Of a DNA stretch of 64,000 nucleotides, positions 44,161 to 52,526 are shown one piece after another (position 1 is the stretch's first letter; each line of letters opens with the position of its first letter). This stretch comes from Kineosporia corallincola (lineage in GTDB: Bacteria > Actinomycetota > Actinomycetes > Actinomycetales > Kineosporiaceae), in assembly GCF_018499875.1 (NCBI RefSeq), contig NZ_JAHBAY010000010.1:270383-334382 (forward strand). Direction: 5' to 3'. The notes beneath the pieces are model-generated. The model did no database searches. It was not told the DNA's origin and was given only the letters and a program-made list of their open reading frames with translations. A program made the translations under genes and the position numbers.

Positions 44161-44740
44161 CCGCGGACTTCCACTCCCGGCCGCCGTGCCACAGCACCGG
44201 GTAGCCGACGCTGGGTGAGCGCTCGTCCGGGCCGTCCAGCGTCACGGTGATGACGTTGCGGCGGCGGCAGTGGTCGAGCCGCAGTGCCACCGGTACCTCC
44301 GCGGCGGCGCCGCCGGCCAGTTCCAGCTCGCCGCCGCGGATCACGGCGGGCGCGTCGTCGCCGGTGGTGACGCTGACCGTCCAGGTGTAGGTCTTGGTCT
44401 CCTCGCCCTCGTTGGTGGCGACGAAGGTGAAGGCGGTGCGGCCGTCGGGCCGGACGGTGTCGTCCAGGTCGTTCGCCTCCTTGAGGGCCAGAGTGCTGAA
44501 CGACGCCGCCCGGGGCAGCACGTGGGCGTCCGCCATCGCGTCGTGGACCGGAGGCAGCTGGAGCAGCGTGGGGATCGCGAGAACCAGTGCGGCCAGGGCG
44601 ATCACGGCGGCCCGGCCGGTGCTCCGACCGGTGGTACGGCGGGCCTGATCGGCCTGATCGGCCTGACCGTCCGGTGGGGCCGGGCTGACCGGGCCGGCCG
44701 GGTCGTGGGCGCTCTGCTGGGCCGGGATGTGCCGGTTCAT
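44141..44740 (-). CDS. DUF1616-like membrane-anchored protein
   Basis: The 199-residue protein has a cytoplasmic N-terminus rich in Q/D/P (AHDPAGPVSPAPPDGQADQA), one transmembrane segment (about 45-65) and an extracytoplasmic beta-sandwich-like domain (AFTFVATNEGEETKTYTWTV) resembling the C-terminal part of DUF1616 proteins. The usual N-terminal multi-pass part of DUF1616 is missing. It is next to the DUF2206-like gene, a pairing known from archaeal glycan loci. Its ATG overlaps the GT2 stop. Confidence 0.65.
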   Translation of the reverse strand: MNRHIPAQQSAHDPAGPVSPAPPDGQADQADQARRTTGRSTGRAAVIALAALVLAIPTLLQLPPVHDAMADAHVLPRAASFSTLALKEANDLDDTVRPDGRTAFTFVATNEGEETKTYTWTVSVTTGDDAPAVIRGGELELAGGAAAEVPVALRLDHCRRRNVITVTLDGPDERSPSVGYPVLWHGGREWKSAGGPSCG

Positions 44741-45765
44741 GCGGGTTCTCCCGGCTCCGGCAGCCCGGCGCGGTGTCCTTCCCACCAGCCCAGGTTGCTC
44801 GCGCCCTCCTGCATCACCTGGAGGTACGGGTACAGCAACAGGGCCGGGTCGCGCTCGGCCACGGCCCGGCGTGCCCAGCGGGAGAACAGCAGCTGCGGTG
44901 CGAGCACGGCCAGTGCCAGGGCGGTTCTCGGGAGGCGGGGCAGCAGCAGCGCCAGGGCGAGCACGCCGATCGGGGCCGGGTACACGGTGGCCGGGATGCC
45001 CGGGTGCTTGTGGTGCATGCGGGCGTTGCCGCGCCCGTACGCCCGGCTGCGGCGCAGGGTGTCGCCCAGGCCCGGCTCGAAGTGGTGCAGCACCCGGGCC
45101 TGCGGCAGGAACAGCAGGCCCGCGCCCTCACCGACCACCAGGCGGCGGCACAGGTCCTCCTCCTCGCCGCCGAACCGGAACCGCTCGTCGAAACCGCCCG
45201 CCGCCTCCAGCGTGACGCGGCGGAAGGCCATGCCCGCCCCCGCAACCGACGCCACGCGGCGTTCCCCGGTGGGGACGTCGGTGGCACCCGAGCGCAGCAG
45301 GTACTGGACCAGCCGGTGACCGAACGAGTCACTGCTCAGCAGGGCCAGTTCCAGCGGGGCGAGCGGGTTGTTGCGGGCCAGGTAGCGCTGCACGAAGGTG
45401 GACGTGTCCGCGGCCTCGACCGCACCGCCGAAGCCGGCGCAGTCCGGGTGCCGGCGGGCGGCGGCCACCAGGCAGGCGGTCCAGTCCGGCGCCGGGTGGC
45501 AGTCGTCGTCCGTGAACGCCACCAGGTCGGACGTGGCCGCGCGCCAGCCGGTGTTGCGGGCCGCCGCCAGGCCGCGGTTGGTGGCGTGCCGCACCACCCG
45601 CGCGCCCTCCTTCTCGGCGATGGCGGCGGTGTCGTCGGTGGAACCGTCGTCCACCACCACGATCTCGACGCCGGGCTGGATCTGCTCGCGCAGGGCCCGC
45701 ACGGTGCGCCCGATGCCCTGCTCGCCGTTGAGACTGCACACCACCACGCTGATGACGGGAGTCAC
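44737..45765 (-). CDS. GT2 glycosyltransferase with membrane C-terminus
   Basis: The 342-residue protein has a GT-A core: ISVVVCSLNGEQGIGRTV, VVVDDGSTDDTAAIAEKEGA, VAFTDDDCHPAPDW (metal DDD) and FGGEEEDLCRRLVVG (acceptor ED). It ends in a hydrophobic region (about 260-305). GTG at 45765 forms a GTGA overlap with the GT4 gene stop. It is a sugar transferase of the surface-polysaccharide operon. Confidence 0.93.
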   Translation of the reverse strand: MTPVISVVVCSLNGEQGIGRTVRALREQIQPGVEIVVVDDGSTDDTAAIAEKEGARVVRHATNRGLAAARNTGWRAATSDLVAFTDDDCHPAPDWTACLVAAARRHPDCAGFGGAVEAADTSTFVQRYLARNNPLAPLELALLSSDSFGHRLVQYLLRSGATDVPTGERRVASVAGAGMAFRRVTLEAAGGFDERFRFGGEEEDLCRRLVVGEGAGLLFLPQARVLHHFEPGLGDTLRRSRAYGRGNARMHHKHPGIPATVYPAPIGVLALALLLPRLPRTALALAVLAPQLLFSRWARRAVAERDPALLLYPYLQVMQEGASNLGWWEGHRAGLPEPGEPA

Positions 45766-47021
45766 GGGTGTACCTCCGCCGTGGTGTCGTGGGCCGCCGA
45801 AGTGGTTGCTGACGGTGATGATTCGGCTGCCACTGGGTCGGCCGGCGCCGGGCCGGCTGCTGTTGCGCCGGCTGCCGCCGGGCTGCCTGCCTCCGGTCGC
45901 AGCGCCGCCACGAGATCCGCGGCGGAACCGCTGCCGGCCAGGTCGGCGTAGGCGGCCACGGCCCGGGCCCGCAGCCCGGCCGGGTCGGCCAGCGCCGCGG
46001 CCAGGTCACCGGCGAAGCCGGCGGGGGCGAGCGAGCCGATCATCGGCAGCCGGTCGCCGAACAGGTCTTCCAGGCCTCCGGTGCGGGTGGCGAGAACCGG
46101 TGTGCCGGCGGCGATCGCGAGGTTGGCGACCCCGCTCTGCTCGGTGCGGGTGTAGGGCAGCAGCAGCACGTCGGCCAGCTCCAGCCAGGCGGCGATCTCG
46201 CCGTCCGGCACCCGGCCGGTGAAGATCACCCGGCCGTGTAGGTCGTGCTCGTCGACCAGGGCGTGCAGCGAGGCCAGGTAGGCCCGGTCGGCGGCCTCGA
46301 ACCGGGTGAAACCCGATGGCCGGGGCCGCACCTCACCGGCCACCACCAGGGCGGCCGGGGCGGCGTCACCCGGCTGGCCGGTCTCCTGACCGACCAGCAC
46401 CGCGAACGCCTCGATCGCCTCGGCGATGCCCTTCTCGGCGTTCACGTAGCCGAACAGCAACGCCACCCGCCGGCCGTGCAGCCCGTGCCGGGCGCGCAGC
46501 CGGTCGGCGGTGGTGGTGGCGGTGGGCAGCGGGTACACCGGGTGCGGGCGCACCAGCACCCGCGGCCGCAGCCCGGCCGGGAGCCCCTGCGCCGCGGCGT
46601 CGGTGTGCACGTGCAGCCGGTGCGCCAGGCGGGAGACCAGCGCGTAGTAGACCCGGCCGGGCGGCCCGAGCCGCTCCACGTCGCGGGTGACCTCGTGATG
46701 GGTGATGACGACCCGCACACCGCGCAGCCGCAGCACGGCGACCAGCGGCCAGATCAGCGCCAGATGCGGCCCGTAGGTGGCGATCGCGTGCTGAACGTGC
46801 ACCACGTCGGGCTTCCAGGCCAGCGCCCCACGCAGCGTGCGCAGCCAGCGCCGGGGCGAGAACGAGACCAGGCCGACGTGCGCCAGCGACTCGGTGGTGG
46901 GGGCCAGGGTGAGGGCGCCGACCTCGTCACCGTGGTCGCGGTAGGCCCGCACCAGCTTGGCCGAGTAGTCGCCGATGCCGTCGCGGCGGGGCGGGAGGGG
47001 CGACACGATCAGGGTTCTCAT
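45762..47021 (-). CDS. GT4 glycosyltransferase
   Basis: The 419-residue GT-B protein opens MRTLIVSPLPPRRDGIGDYS, has ALLFGYVNAEKGIAEAIEAF in the donor domain and ends the donor domain with LLPYTRTEQSGVANLAIAAG. Residues beyond about 380 are an A/P/S-rich low-complexity tail (AAAGATAAGPAPADPVAA). Its ATG overlaps the next gene stop by four bases, keeping the operon coupled. Confidence 0.9.
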   Translation of the reverse strand: MRTLIVSPLPPRRDGIGDYSAKLVRAYRDHGDEVGALTLAPTTESLAHVGLVSFSPRRWLRTLRGALAWKPDVVHVQHAIATYGPHLALIWPLVAVLRLRGVRVVITHHEVTRDVERLGPPGRVYYALVSRLAHRLHVHTDAAAQGLPAGLRPRVLVRPHPVYPLPTATTTADRLRARHGLHGRRVALLFGYVNAEKGIAEAIEAFAVLVGQETGQPGDAAPAALVVAGEVRPRPSGFTRFEAADRAYLASLHALVDEHDLHGRVIFTGRVPDGEIAAWLELADVLLLPYTRTEQSGVANLAIAAGTPVLATRTGGLEDLFGDRLPMIGSLAPAGFAGDLAAALADPAGLRARAVAAYADLAGSGSAADLVAALRPEAGSPAAAGATAAGPAPADPVAAESSPSATTSAAHDTTAEVHP

Positions 47022-48163
47022 GCCCGGTACACCTCCACGACCGCGGCGGCCAGCGTGTCCCACTCGTACGCCGCGGCGCTGCGCCGGGCCGCTGCGCCGA
47101 GCCGGTCCCGGTGTTCCAGGGCCCGCAGCAGCGCCGCCGCCAGCGAGTCCGCCGTGGCCTGGCACAGCTCGCCGTTGACCCCCGGCTCGATCAGCTCGCG
47201 GGCGAAGTTGTCCGGGTGGTCGGTGGTGACGACGGGGCAGCCGCAGGCCAGGGCCTCCAGCGCGACCATGCCGAAACCCTCACGCACGCTGGGGAAGGCC
47301 AGCACCGAGGCCGAGCTGAGCGCGGCGAGCAGGTCGGCCCGTTCCGGGATCGACCCCGGGAAGCCGACTTTCGCGCTCAGCCCGAGCTCCGCCGCCTGGG
47401 TCCTGAGCCGTTCCTCCTCCGGCCCCTGCCCGACCACCAGAGCGGTCAGGTCGTGACCCTGCTCGCGCAGCCGGGCCATCGCGTCGAGCAGCAGGTGGCC
47501 GTTCTTGTGCCGCAGCAGGCGGCCGACGAAGAGCAGGTCGACCGGCTCGCGGGCCGGGCCGGCGGCGGCGATCTCCTTGGGGTCGATGCCGTTCGGCACC
47601 ACGGTCAGGTTCACCGGGCGGCGCGGGCCGGCGGCCTCGCGGATGCGTTCGGCAGTGCCCTGTGACGCCGCCACGATGCGGTCGGGCAGCCGGATGGCCA
47701 GAGCCTCCAGGAAGGCGGCGAGATATCCCTTCCGGCCGAGGTACTGCACCCAGTAGTCGCGGCCCCAGAACTCGTGCCAGGTGACCACGTACGGCTTGCG
47801 CCGCAGCGTGGCGACCAGTCGCAGCGGGAACACCTGGAGGAACGGGATGACGTCGGCCTCCAGCACGTCGAAGCGCCGGAACAGCATGCGCAGCGTCATC
47901 ACCGAGAACACCAGGGCCTGGCGGATGGAACGCCGGTCGCCCGCGTAGAGCGGCACGTACGGGCTGATCGCGTGGTAGGTGATGCCTTCCCGGACGACCG
48001 GGCCGTCGCCGCGCCACCAGTTCATCGTGTAGACGTCGACGTGAATGCCGAGTTCGGCTGTGCGGCGCAGGAGTTCGTGGTAGCGCATCTCCTTTCCGCC
48101 CTTGTTCCAGGGGTACACGGCATCGGAGACCACGGCCAGGCGAAGGCCTGCCGGCTCAGTCAT
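47018..48163 (-). CDS. GT4 glycosyltransferase
   Basis: The 381-residue GT-B enzyme has VVSDAVYPWNKGGKEMRYHE at the N-terminus, VVPNGIDPKEI at the domain junction, DLLFVGRLLRHKNGHLLLDA and the donor-site REGFGMVALEALACGCPVV with its EX7E pattern. The fold and motifs match mannosyl-type GT4 enzymes. ATG at 48163 has GGTGA upstream; a GTG at 48172 is an alternative. A 70-base gap separates it from the first gene of the operon. Confidence 0.93.
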   Translation of the reverse strand: MTEPAGLRLAVVSDAVYPWNKGGKEMRYHELLRRTAELGIHVDVYTMNWWRGDGPVVREGITYHAISPYVPLYAGDRRSIRQALVFSVMTLRMLFRRFDVLEADVIPFLQVFPLRLVATLRRKPYVVTWHEFWGRDYWVQYLGRKGYLAAFLEALAIRLPDRIVAASQGTAERIREAAGPRRPVNLTVVPNGIDPKEIAAAGPAREPVDLLFVGRLLRHKNGHLLLDAMARLREQGHDLTALVVGQGPEEERLRTQAAELGLSAKVGFPGSIPERADLLAALSSASVLAFPSVREGFGMVALEALACGCPVVTTDHPDNFARELIEPGVNGELCQATADSLAAALLRALEHRDRLGAAARRSAAAYEWDTLAAAVVEVYRA

Positions 48164-48233
48164 GGAGTTCACCGTTCATGAAGCGGGCGGACAGTGCCCG
48201 GGTGGCGCCGGGCAGTGAGGACGGGGCCGGAAC

Positions 48234-49181
48234 TCAGGCGGTGCTGGCGATGTCGCCGTGCACGTGGCCCTGTTCGGGGTCGGCCAGACGGGGCTTGCGG
48301 CCGTTCGCCCGGGGCAGCTCGGTGGCCGGCGTGATCGTCTCGACCAGCGGATGGCCGCAGCTGAGACAGTGCCCGGTGGGTGCGTTCTCGCCCGTGAGAA
48401 CCATTTTCGGGTCGGTGGTGAAGAACCGGACGCGGGCGAGCACGGTGAGGCACCGCACGCCGTCCTTCCAGTTGATCTTCTTGCCCTCGACGTGGGAGCG
48501 CGCGTAGTAGGCCACCGGCACCTCGAACGGCCGGTACCCGGCGCGCAGCACGTTCGCGGTGATCTCGGTGTCGAGACCGAAACGGGCCTCGGTGAGCCGG
48601 AACTGGCGCAGCAGGTCGGTGGGGACCAGCTTGAGGCAGGTGTGGATGTCGGTGACCGCGCTGTCGAAGAGGATGTTCGCGGCCAGCGTGGTGGCCCGGT
48701 TCCCCATCTTGTAGCGGAACGAGTGGTAGACCGTGTTCAGCCCGAAAAGCCTGGTGCCGTAGACCACGTCGCTCTGCCCGGCGATCACCGGCTCGAGCAG
48801 GCGGCTGATGTCGTGCGCCGAGTACTCCTGGTCGGCGTCGAACGGCAGGAGGTGGGTGCCCGTCGCCGCGGCCAGCCCGGTCATCAGGGCCGCACCCTTA
48901 CCCATGTTGCGCGGGTGGGTGAACACTTTCAGCCGCGGGTCGTCGATGTGCGCGATGCGCGCTGTGGTCCCGTCGGCGCTGCCGTCGTCCACGACGATCA
49001 GCTCGATCGGGCACGGGTACGAAGCCTCGAGCACGTGAGTGACTGCGGCCTCGATGGTTTCGCCTTCGTTGAAGGCGGCCATCACGATGCTCAGCACGAT
49101 GTCGTCGCGCACGGCCCGGGCCGGCCTGCTGCGTTTCACCCGGTGCAGTTCGGTGAGGTCCTTGCCTGGGTCCGTGAGCAC
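48234..49181 (-). CDS. GT2 glycosyltransferase (dolichol-phosphate-mannose synthase-like), with C-terminal CxxC
   Basis: The 315-residue protein has a DPM1/GT2 core: LSIVMAAFNEGETIEAAV, LIVVDDGSADGTTARIA, LLPFDADQEYSAHDI and GLDTEITANVLRAGYRPFEV. After the enzyme core it carries HCLSCGHPLVETI, a single CxxC half-site, and a low-complexity tail. GTG at 49181 with GGAGG 7 bases upstream is the operon's first start. It may make a polyprenyl-phosphate sugar donor for later steps. Confidence 0.92.
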   Translation of the reverse strand: MLTDPGKDLTELHRVKRSRPARAVRDDIVLSIVMAAFNEGETIEAAVTHVLEASYPCPIELIVVDDGSADGTTARIAHIDDPRLKVFTHPRNMGKGAALMTGLAAATGTHLLPFDADQEYSAHDISRLLEPVIAGQSDVVYGTRLFGLNTVYHSFRYKMGNRATTLAANILFDSAVTDIHTCLKLVPTDLLRQFRLTEARFGLDTEITANVLRAGYRPFEVPVAYYARSHVEGKKINWKDGVRCLTVLARVRFFTTDPKMVLTGENAPTGHCLSCGHPLVETITPATELPRANGRKPRLADPEQGHVHGDIASTA

Positions 49182-49271
49182 AGCGGTCCTCCGGAAGTGG
49201 CGGGGAAGGTGTGGCGGGGAAAGGGTGGCCCACCCACATCGCTGAGCCTCAATGAACATAGCCGCTTGTTA

Positions 49272-49314
49272 AGACCATGTCCGGCGAATCCGACATTAGC
49301 TCACCAAATGGTCT
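49272..49314 (-). promoter_or_regulatory. candidate promoter/operator of the polysaccharide operon
   Basis: The 293-base gap before the operon is clearly AT-richer than its surroundings. AGACCAT (49272-49278) and ATGGTCT (49308-49314) form a perfect 7-bp inverted repeat that encloses TAATGT on the minus strand (complement of 49293-49298), a -10-like hexamer. No good -35 is seen. This is a weak but positional candidate for the operon promoter and its control site. Confidence 0.35.
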
Positions 49315-49474
49315 GCTGCTACGCGATTGGTGCAAACGCCGGGTTGTTAACTGGCGTGTCGCGTGGGGCGTTCCCGGATGCGCACTTAGACCGGCAGCCT
49401 GCGAGCTGCGGGTCGGCAGGGCGATCGTGGCGGAAACCCCTGCGAAATCTGGGAACCGTGCAGCATGGGTGCAG

Positions 49475-50380
49475 CTATGACACCGCCAGTTCACGCAGGA
49501 GGTCCCAGCGCACCCGGGGGCGCCTGAGGCCGCGCCGGGCCAGGTAGGCCCGGGCCGCGCGCCGCCGGGCGCGCAGAACCGCGACCTGCTCGCGCGGGGT
49601 GTTGCCGGGCATCGGCTCGACCACCCGCTCGGGTGTCAGCAGCCAGCTGCCCGCCGTGTTGGCCGTCAGGGTGCCGCGGATCAGCGCGTTCATCAGGCCG
49701 GCCAGGTTCTCGTCGTGCCGGTGCACCAGCAGGCTCGCCGGGCCCGCCGCCACCGTGACGCCCTCGGGAATCTCGACGGTGAAGCCGCCGCTGGTGGGAA
49801 CCGCGTGGGTGCGGGCCAGCACCGGCGTCCCGTCCGCGTCGCAGGCGCCCAGGACCGCCGTCGGCGTGCGGGCCAGCTCTGCCGCACCGGGCGCCTCCGA
49901 CTCCACCGTGGCCGGGGCGCTGGTCAGGTTCATGGCCGGCAGGGTGATCACCTCGGTGGGGGTGACGCTGATCAGCAGCCGCAGGTAGTACCAGTCCATC
50001 AGCCAGGTCATCGGCGGCCGCAGGTGGGCCCGGTTGCCGGGCCGCCGGTGGAACAGCATCCTCCAGTACGGCTCCAGGCCCTCGGGCGACGACACGATCT
50101 CGTCCGGGCACGCCGCCGTGCCGCGCACCAGGATCTGCGGGGGGCTGTCGAGGCCGCTGCCGGTCGGGTCGGAGAACAGCATCGCCACCCGGCCGTCGCG
50201 CCGCACGTTGAAAGCCTTCTGCGGGAACGCGATCGAGGTGGTCACCAGCAGGGTGCCGTCCGGGCGGCGCAGGGGGGCGGCCGGCCAGGTGAGAGGCGTG
50301 CCGTCCTTGGCCAGGGTGGTGAACTCGCACACCCGGTAGGCGTCGAGGACGGCGGCGAGCCCGGGCTCGATGGTGTTCAC
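49475..50380 (-). CDS. pyridoxamine 5'-phosphate oxidase-like flavin-binding protein
   Basis: The 301-residue protein has a split-barrel PNPOx-like N-terminus (YRVCEFTTLAKDGTPLTWPA, KAFNVRRDGRVAMLFSDPTG) and a second domain (about residues 170-260) of similar type. Members bind FMN or F420 and act in redox or detoxification. GTG at 50380 starts the gene. It is divergent from a MarR regulator and its promoter overlaps a long palindrome, so it is probably a regulon member. Confidence 0.85.
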   Translation of the reverse strand: MNTIEPGLAAVLDAYRVCEFTTLAKDGTPLTWPAAPLRRPDGTLLVTTSIAFPQKAFNVRRDGRVAMLFSDPTGSGLDSPPQILVRGTAACPDEIVSSPEGLEPYWRMLFHRRPGNRAHLRPPMTWLMDWYYLRLLISVTPTEVITLPAMNLTSAPATVESEAPGAAELARTPTAVLGACDADGTPVLARTHAVPTSGGFTVEIPEGVTVAAGPASLLVHRHDENLAGLMNALIRGTLTANTAGSWLLTPERVVEPMPGNTPREQVAVLRARRRAARAYLARRGLRRPRVRWDLLRELAVS

Positions 50381-50440
50381 GACGACGTTCTAGCAGGTAT
50401 GTCCGTGATGCCGGGTAAACATTGCGAGACGTCTGCCCGC

Positions 50441-50486
50441 CCGCACAATGCAACAGTGCTTATATAAGTGCTGTTACATTGTGCGG
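50441..50486. promoter_or_regulatory. 46-bp palindromic MarR operator
   Basis: The halves 50441-50463 and 50464-50486 are inverted repeats, matching at 20 of 23 positions. The outer arms are CCGCACAATG and CATTGTGCGG. TACATT at 50475-50480 is a -10 match six bases before the MarR ATG at 50487, so the operator covers the promoter of a leaderless transcript. Binding would repress MarR/MFS and possibly the divergent flavoprotein. Confidence 0.7.
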
Positions 50487-50981
50487 ATGACGGAGAACGA
50501 GGACCTGGCGCAGCACAGTCGCTGGCGGCCCCTGCGCGTGCTGCTGGACGGGATGGACAGCGAGATCACCCGGATCTACGCGGAGTCCGACCTGGAAGGG
50601 CTGCGGCCCAGCTGGGTACCGGAGCTGCTGCGGCTGCACGCCCGTGGCCCGATGACGATCGCCGAGCTGGCCCAGTCGCTGGAACGCACGCACTCGGCGT
50701 GCAGCCAGAAGGTGGCCGCACTGCGCTCGGCCGGACTGGTGCGCACCACGCCCGGGCCGGACGCGCGCAGCAAGCTGGTCCGGCTCACCCCGAGGGCCCA
50801 GCGGCTGGCCGGCCGGCTCCAGGCCGAGTGGCGGGCCACCGAGGCCGCGGTCGCCGAGCTGGAGCAGGAGGTGCCGTACCCGCTCGGCCAGGTGGTCGAA
50901 GACCTGCGTCAGGCGCTGGAACGCAAGAGTTTTCACGACCGGATCGCCGAAAGGCTGGCGCAGGACCCGGCATGGGGCTGA
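50487..50981 (+). CDS. MarR-type transcriptional regulator
   Basis: The 164-residue protein has a winged HTH of the MarR type (LLRLHARGPMTIAELAQSLE, HSACSQKVAALRSAGLVRTT, with a conserved D-x-R wing in PGPDARSKLVRLT). ATG at 50487 lies at the end of a large palindrome and has no ribosome site, consistent with a leaderless mRNA. It overlaps the MFS exporter start by 10 bases, so it probably controls that exporter. Confidence 0.9.
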   Translation: MTENEDLAQHSRWRPLRVLLDGMDSEITRIYAESDLEGLRPSWVPELLRLHARGPMTIAELAQSLERTHSACSQKVAALRSAGLVRTTPGPDARSKLVRLTPRAQRLAGRLQAEWRATEAAVAELEQEVPYPLGQVVEDLRQALERKSFHDRIAERLAQDPAWG

Positions 50982-52180
50982 GCGGTGCGCTGCTCGACCT
51001 GACCCCGCTGCGCTCCGCTCCGGTCTTCCGCCGGCTGTGGGCCGGGCAGAGCGTGTCGATGCTGGGGAACGAGATCGCCGTGGTCGCGGTGATGTATCAG
51101 GTCTGGCAGCTCACCCACAGCCCGGCCTGGACCGGCGCGACCGGCCTGGCCCGGGCCGTGCCGGTGATCGCGTTCGGTCTGTTCGGCGGTTCTCTCGCCG
51201 ACCGCGGCGACCGGCGCCGCACCTACCTGACCGCCCTCACCGGCCAGGTCTGCTGCGCGCTTCTCCTCGCCGCGCAGGCCTTCTCGCCGGGTTCCCCGGT
51301 GCTGCTCGTGCTCGGCCTGCTCACCGTCCAGTCCACGTTCGGTGCCCTGGGCGGCGCCGTGTCGCGCACCTTCGTGCCCCGCCTGCTGGAGCCCGGGCAG
51401 GTCGCCGCGGGCCTGGCTCTCCACCGGATCAGCTTCCAGGCCGCATTGCTGGCCGGGCCCGCGCTCGGCGGTCTGCTGCTGGCCGTGGCCGGTGCCGGTG
51501 GCTGTCATCTGCTGCGAGGTCTCGCGCTGGCAGCGGCTTTTCACGGTGCGGCCGGCCTGCCCCCGATGTTGCCGCGCGGTGAGGCGCCCCGGCCCGGTCT
51601 GGCCGGGACGCTGGAGGGCCTGAACTTTCTGGTGCGGTACCGGCCGGTGCGCGCGGCCCTGCTCACCGACCTCGCGGCCACCACGCTGGCCATGCCGATC
51701 AGCCTGTTCCCGGCCCTGAACGCCGAGCGGTTCGGCGGTGACCCGCGCACCCTGGGCCTCTTCCTCAGCGCGATCGGGGCCGGCGGGGTGGTCGCCTCGG
51801 CCCTGTCGGGTACCTTCACCCGCTCGGCCCGGCCGGGGCGGGTGATGGTGGCGGGAGCCGCCACCTGGGCCCTGGCCCTGACCGGCCTGGGACTGACCAC
51901 CAACGCCTGGGCCGGTCTGGCCTGCCTGGTGGTGGCCGGGGCCGCCGACACCGTCTCGGTCGTCGCCCGCGGCACCGTGATCCAGCTCGGCACCCCCGAC
52001 CACCTGCTCGGCCGGGTCGGCGCGGCCGAGCTGATGGTCGGTGCCGCCGGGCCGCACCTCGGGGATCTGCGGGCAGGCCTGGTGGCCACGGCCACCGGCC
52101 CGGCCTTCGCCCTGGTCAGCGGAGGGCTGGCGAGTCTGCTGGCGGTGGGGGCGGTTGCGGCGTCGGCCCGCCGGAACTGA
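50972..52180 (+). CDS. MFS exporter (EntS-like)
   Basis: The 402-residue protein has about 11-12 membrane segments. The early pattern RRLWAGQSVSMLGNEIAVVA, FGGSLADRGDRRRTYL and the PLLRRD-type loops resemble the EntS/DHA3 group, which exports siderophores or drugs. Its ATG at 50972 lies within the end of the MarR gene (10-base overlap). The cargo is unknown. Confidence 0.9.
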   Translation: MGLSGALLDLTPLRSAPVFRRLWAGQSVSMLGNEIAVVAVMYQVWQLTHSPAWTGATGLARAVPVIAFGLFGGSLADRGDRRRTYLTALTGQVCCALLLAAQAFSPGSPVLLVLGLLTVQSTFGALGGAVSRTFVPRLLEPGQVAAGLALHRISFQAALLAGPALGGLLLAVAGAGGCHLLRGLALAAAFHGAAGLPPMLPRGEAPRPGLAGTLEGLNFLVRYRPVRAALLTDLAATTLAMPISLFPALNAERFGGDPRTLGLFLSAIGAGGVVASALSGTFTRSARPGRVMVAGAATWALALTGLGLTTNAWAGLACLVVAGAADTVSVVARGTVIQLGTPDHLLGRVGAAELMVGAAGPHLGDLRAGLVATATGPAFALVSGGLASLLAVGAVAASARRN

Positions 52181-52181
52181 A

Positions 52182-52526
52182 GGACGACGTCAGCCGTGCG
52201 GCACCTCCTCGTGCGCGGGGGCGTGCCCGAGCGCCCCGGCCAGAGTGATCGGGCTGCCGGGGCACTCGGCGGGCAGCATCGCCGTGCACGTCCCCGTCGC
52301 CGACGCGGTGTTCGTCGGCGACGGGCTCACCACCCGGCCCGTGCTCACCGGCGAGCACGGGCCCGCGCCCGCCCCGTTCACCGACGATCCGGGGCAGGCC
52401 CTGGCGTCGCTGGAACGGCTGAGCGGGATCGAGGCGAGATGGGTGCTGCCGGGGCACGGCACCCCGTGGAGCGTGGGAGTGCCGGAGGCTGTGCGGCGGG
52501 TGAGGGTCAGTGCTGAAGCCGGCTGA
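52182..52526 (+). pseudogene. C-terminal remnant of an MBL-fold hydrolase
   Basis: The frame encodes ARVIGLPGHSAGSIAVHVPV, AVFVGDGLTTRPV and RWVLPGHGTPW, which are the second histidine, bridging Asp and final His motifs of the metallo-beta-lactamase fold. The N-terminal HxHxDH half is missing, and no start codon with ribosome site is visible. It lies directly after the MFS stop and overlaps the 3' end of the convergent MFS gene by 20 bases. A degraded gene is the simplest reading. Confidence 0.65.

Noticed and set aside
49277..49480. 67-codon plus-strand frame in the gap before the polysaccharide operon
   Set aside because: It has no ribosome site, no recognisable family, and lies in the probable promoter region.
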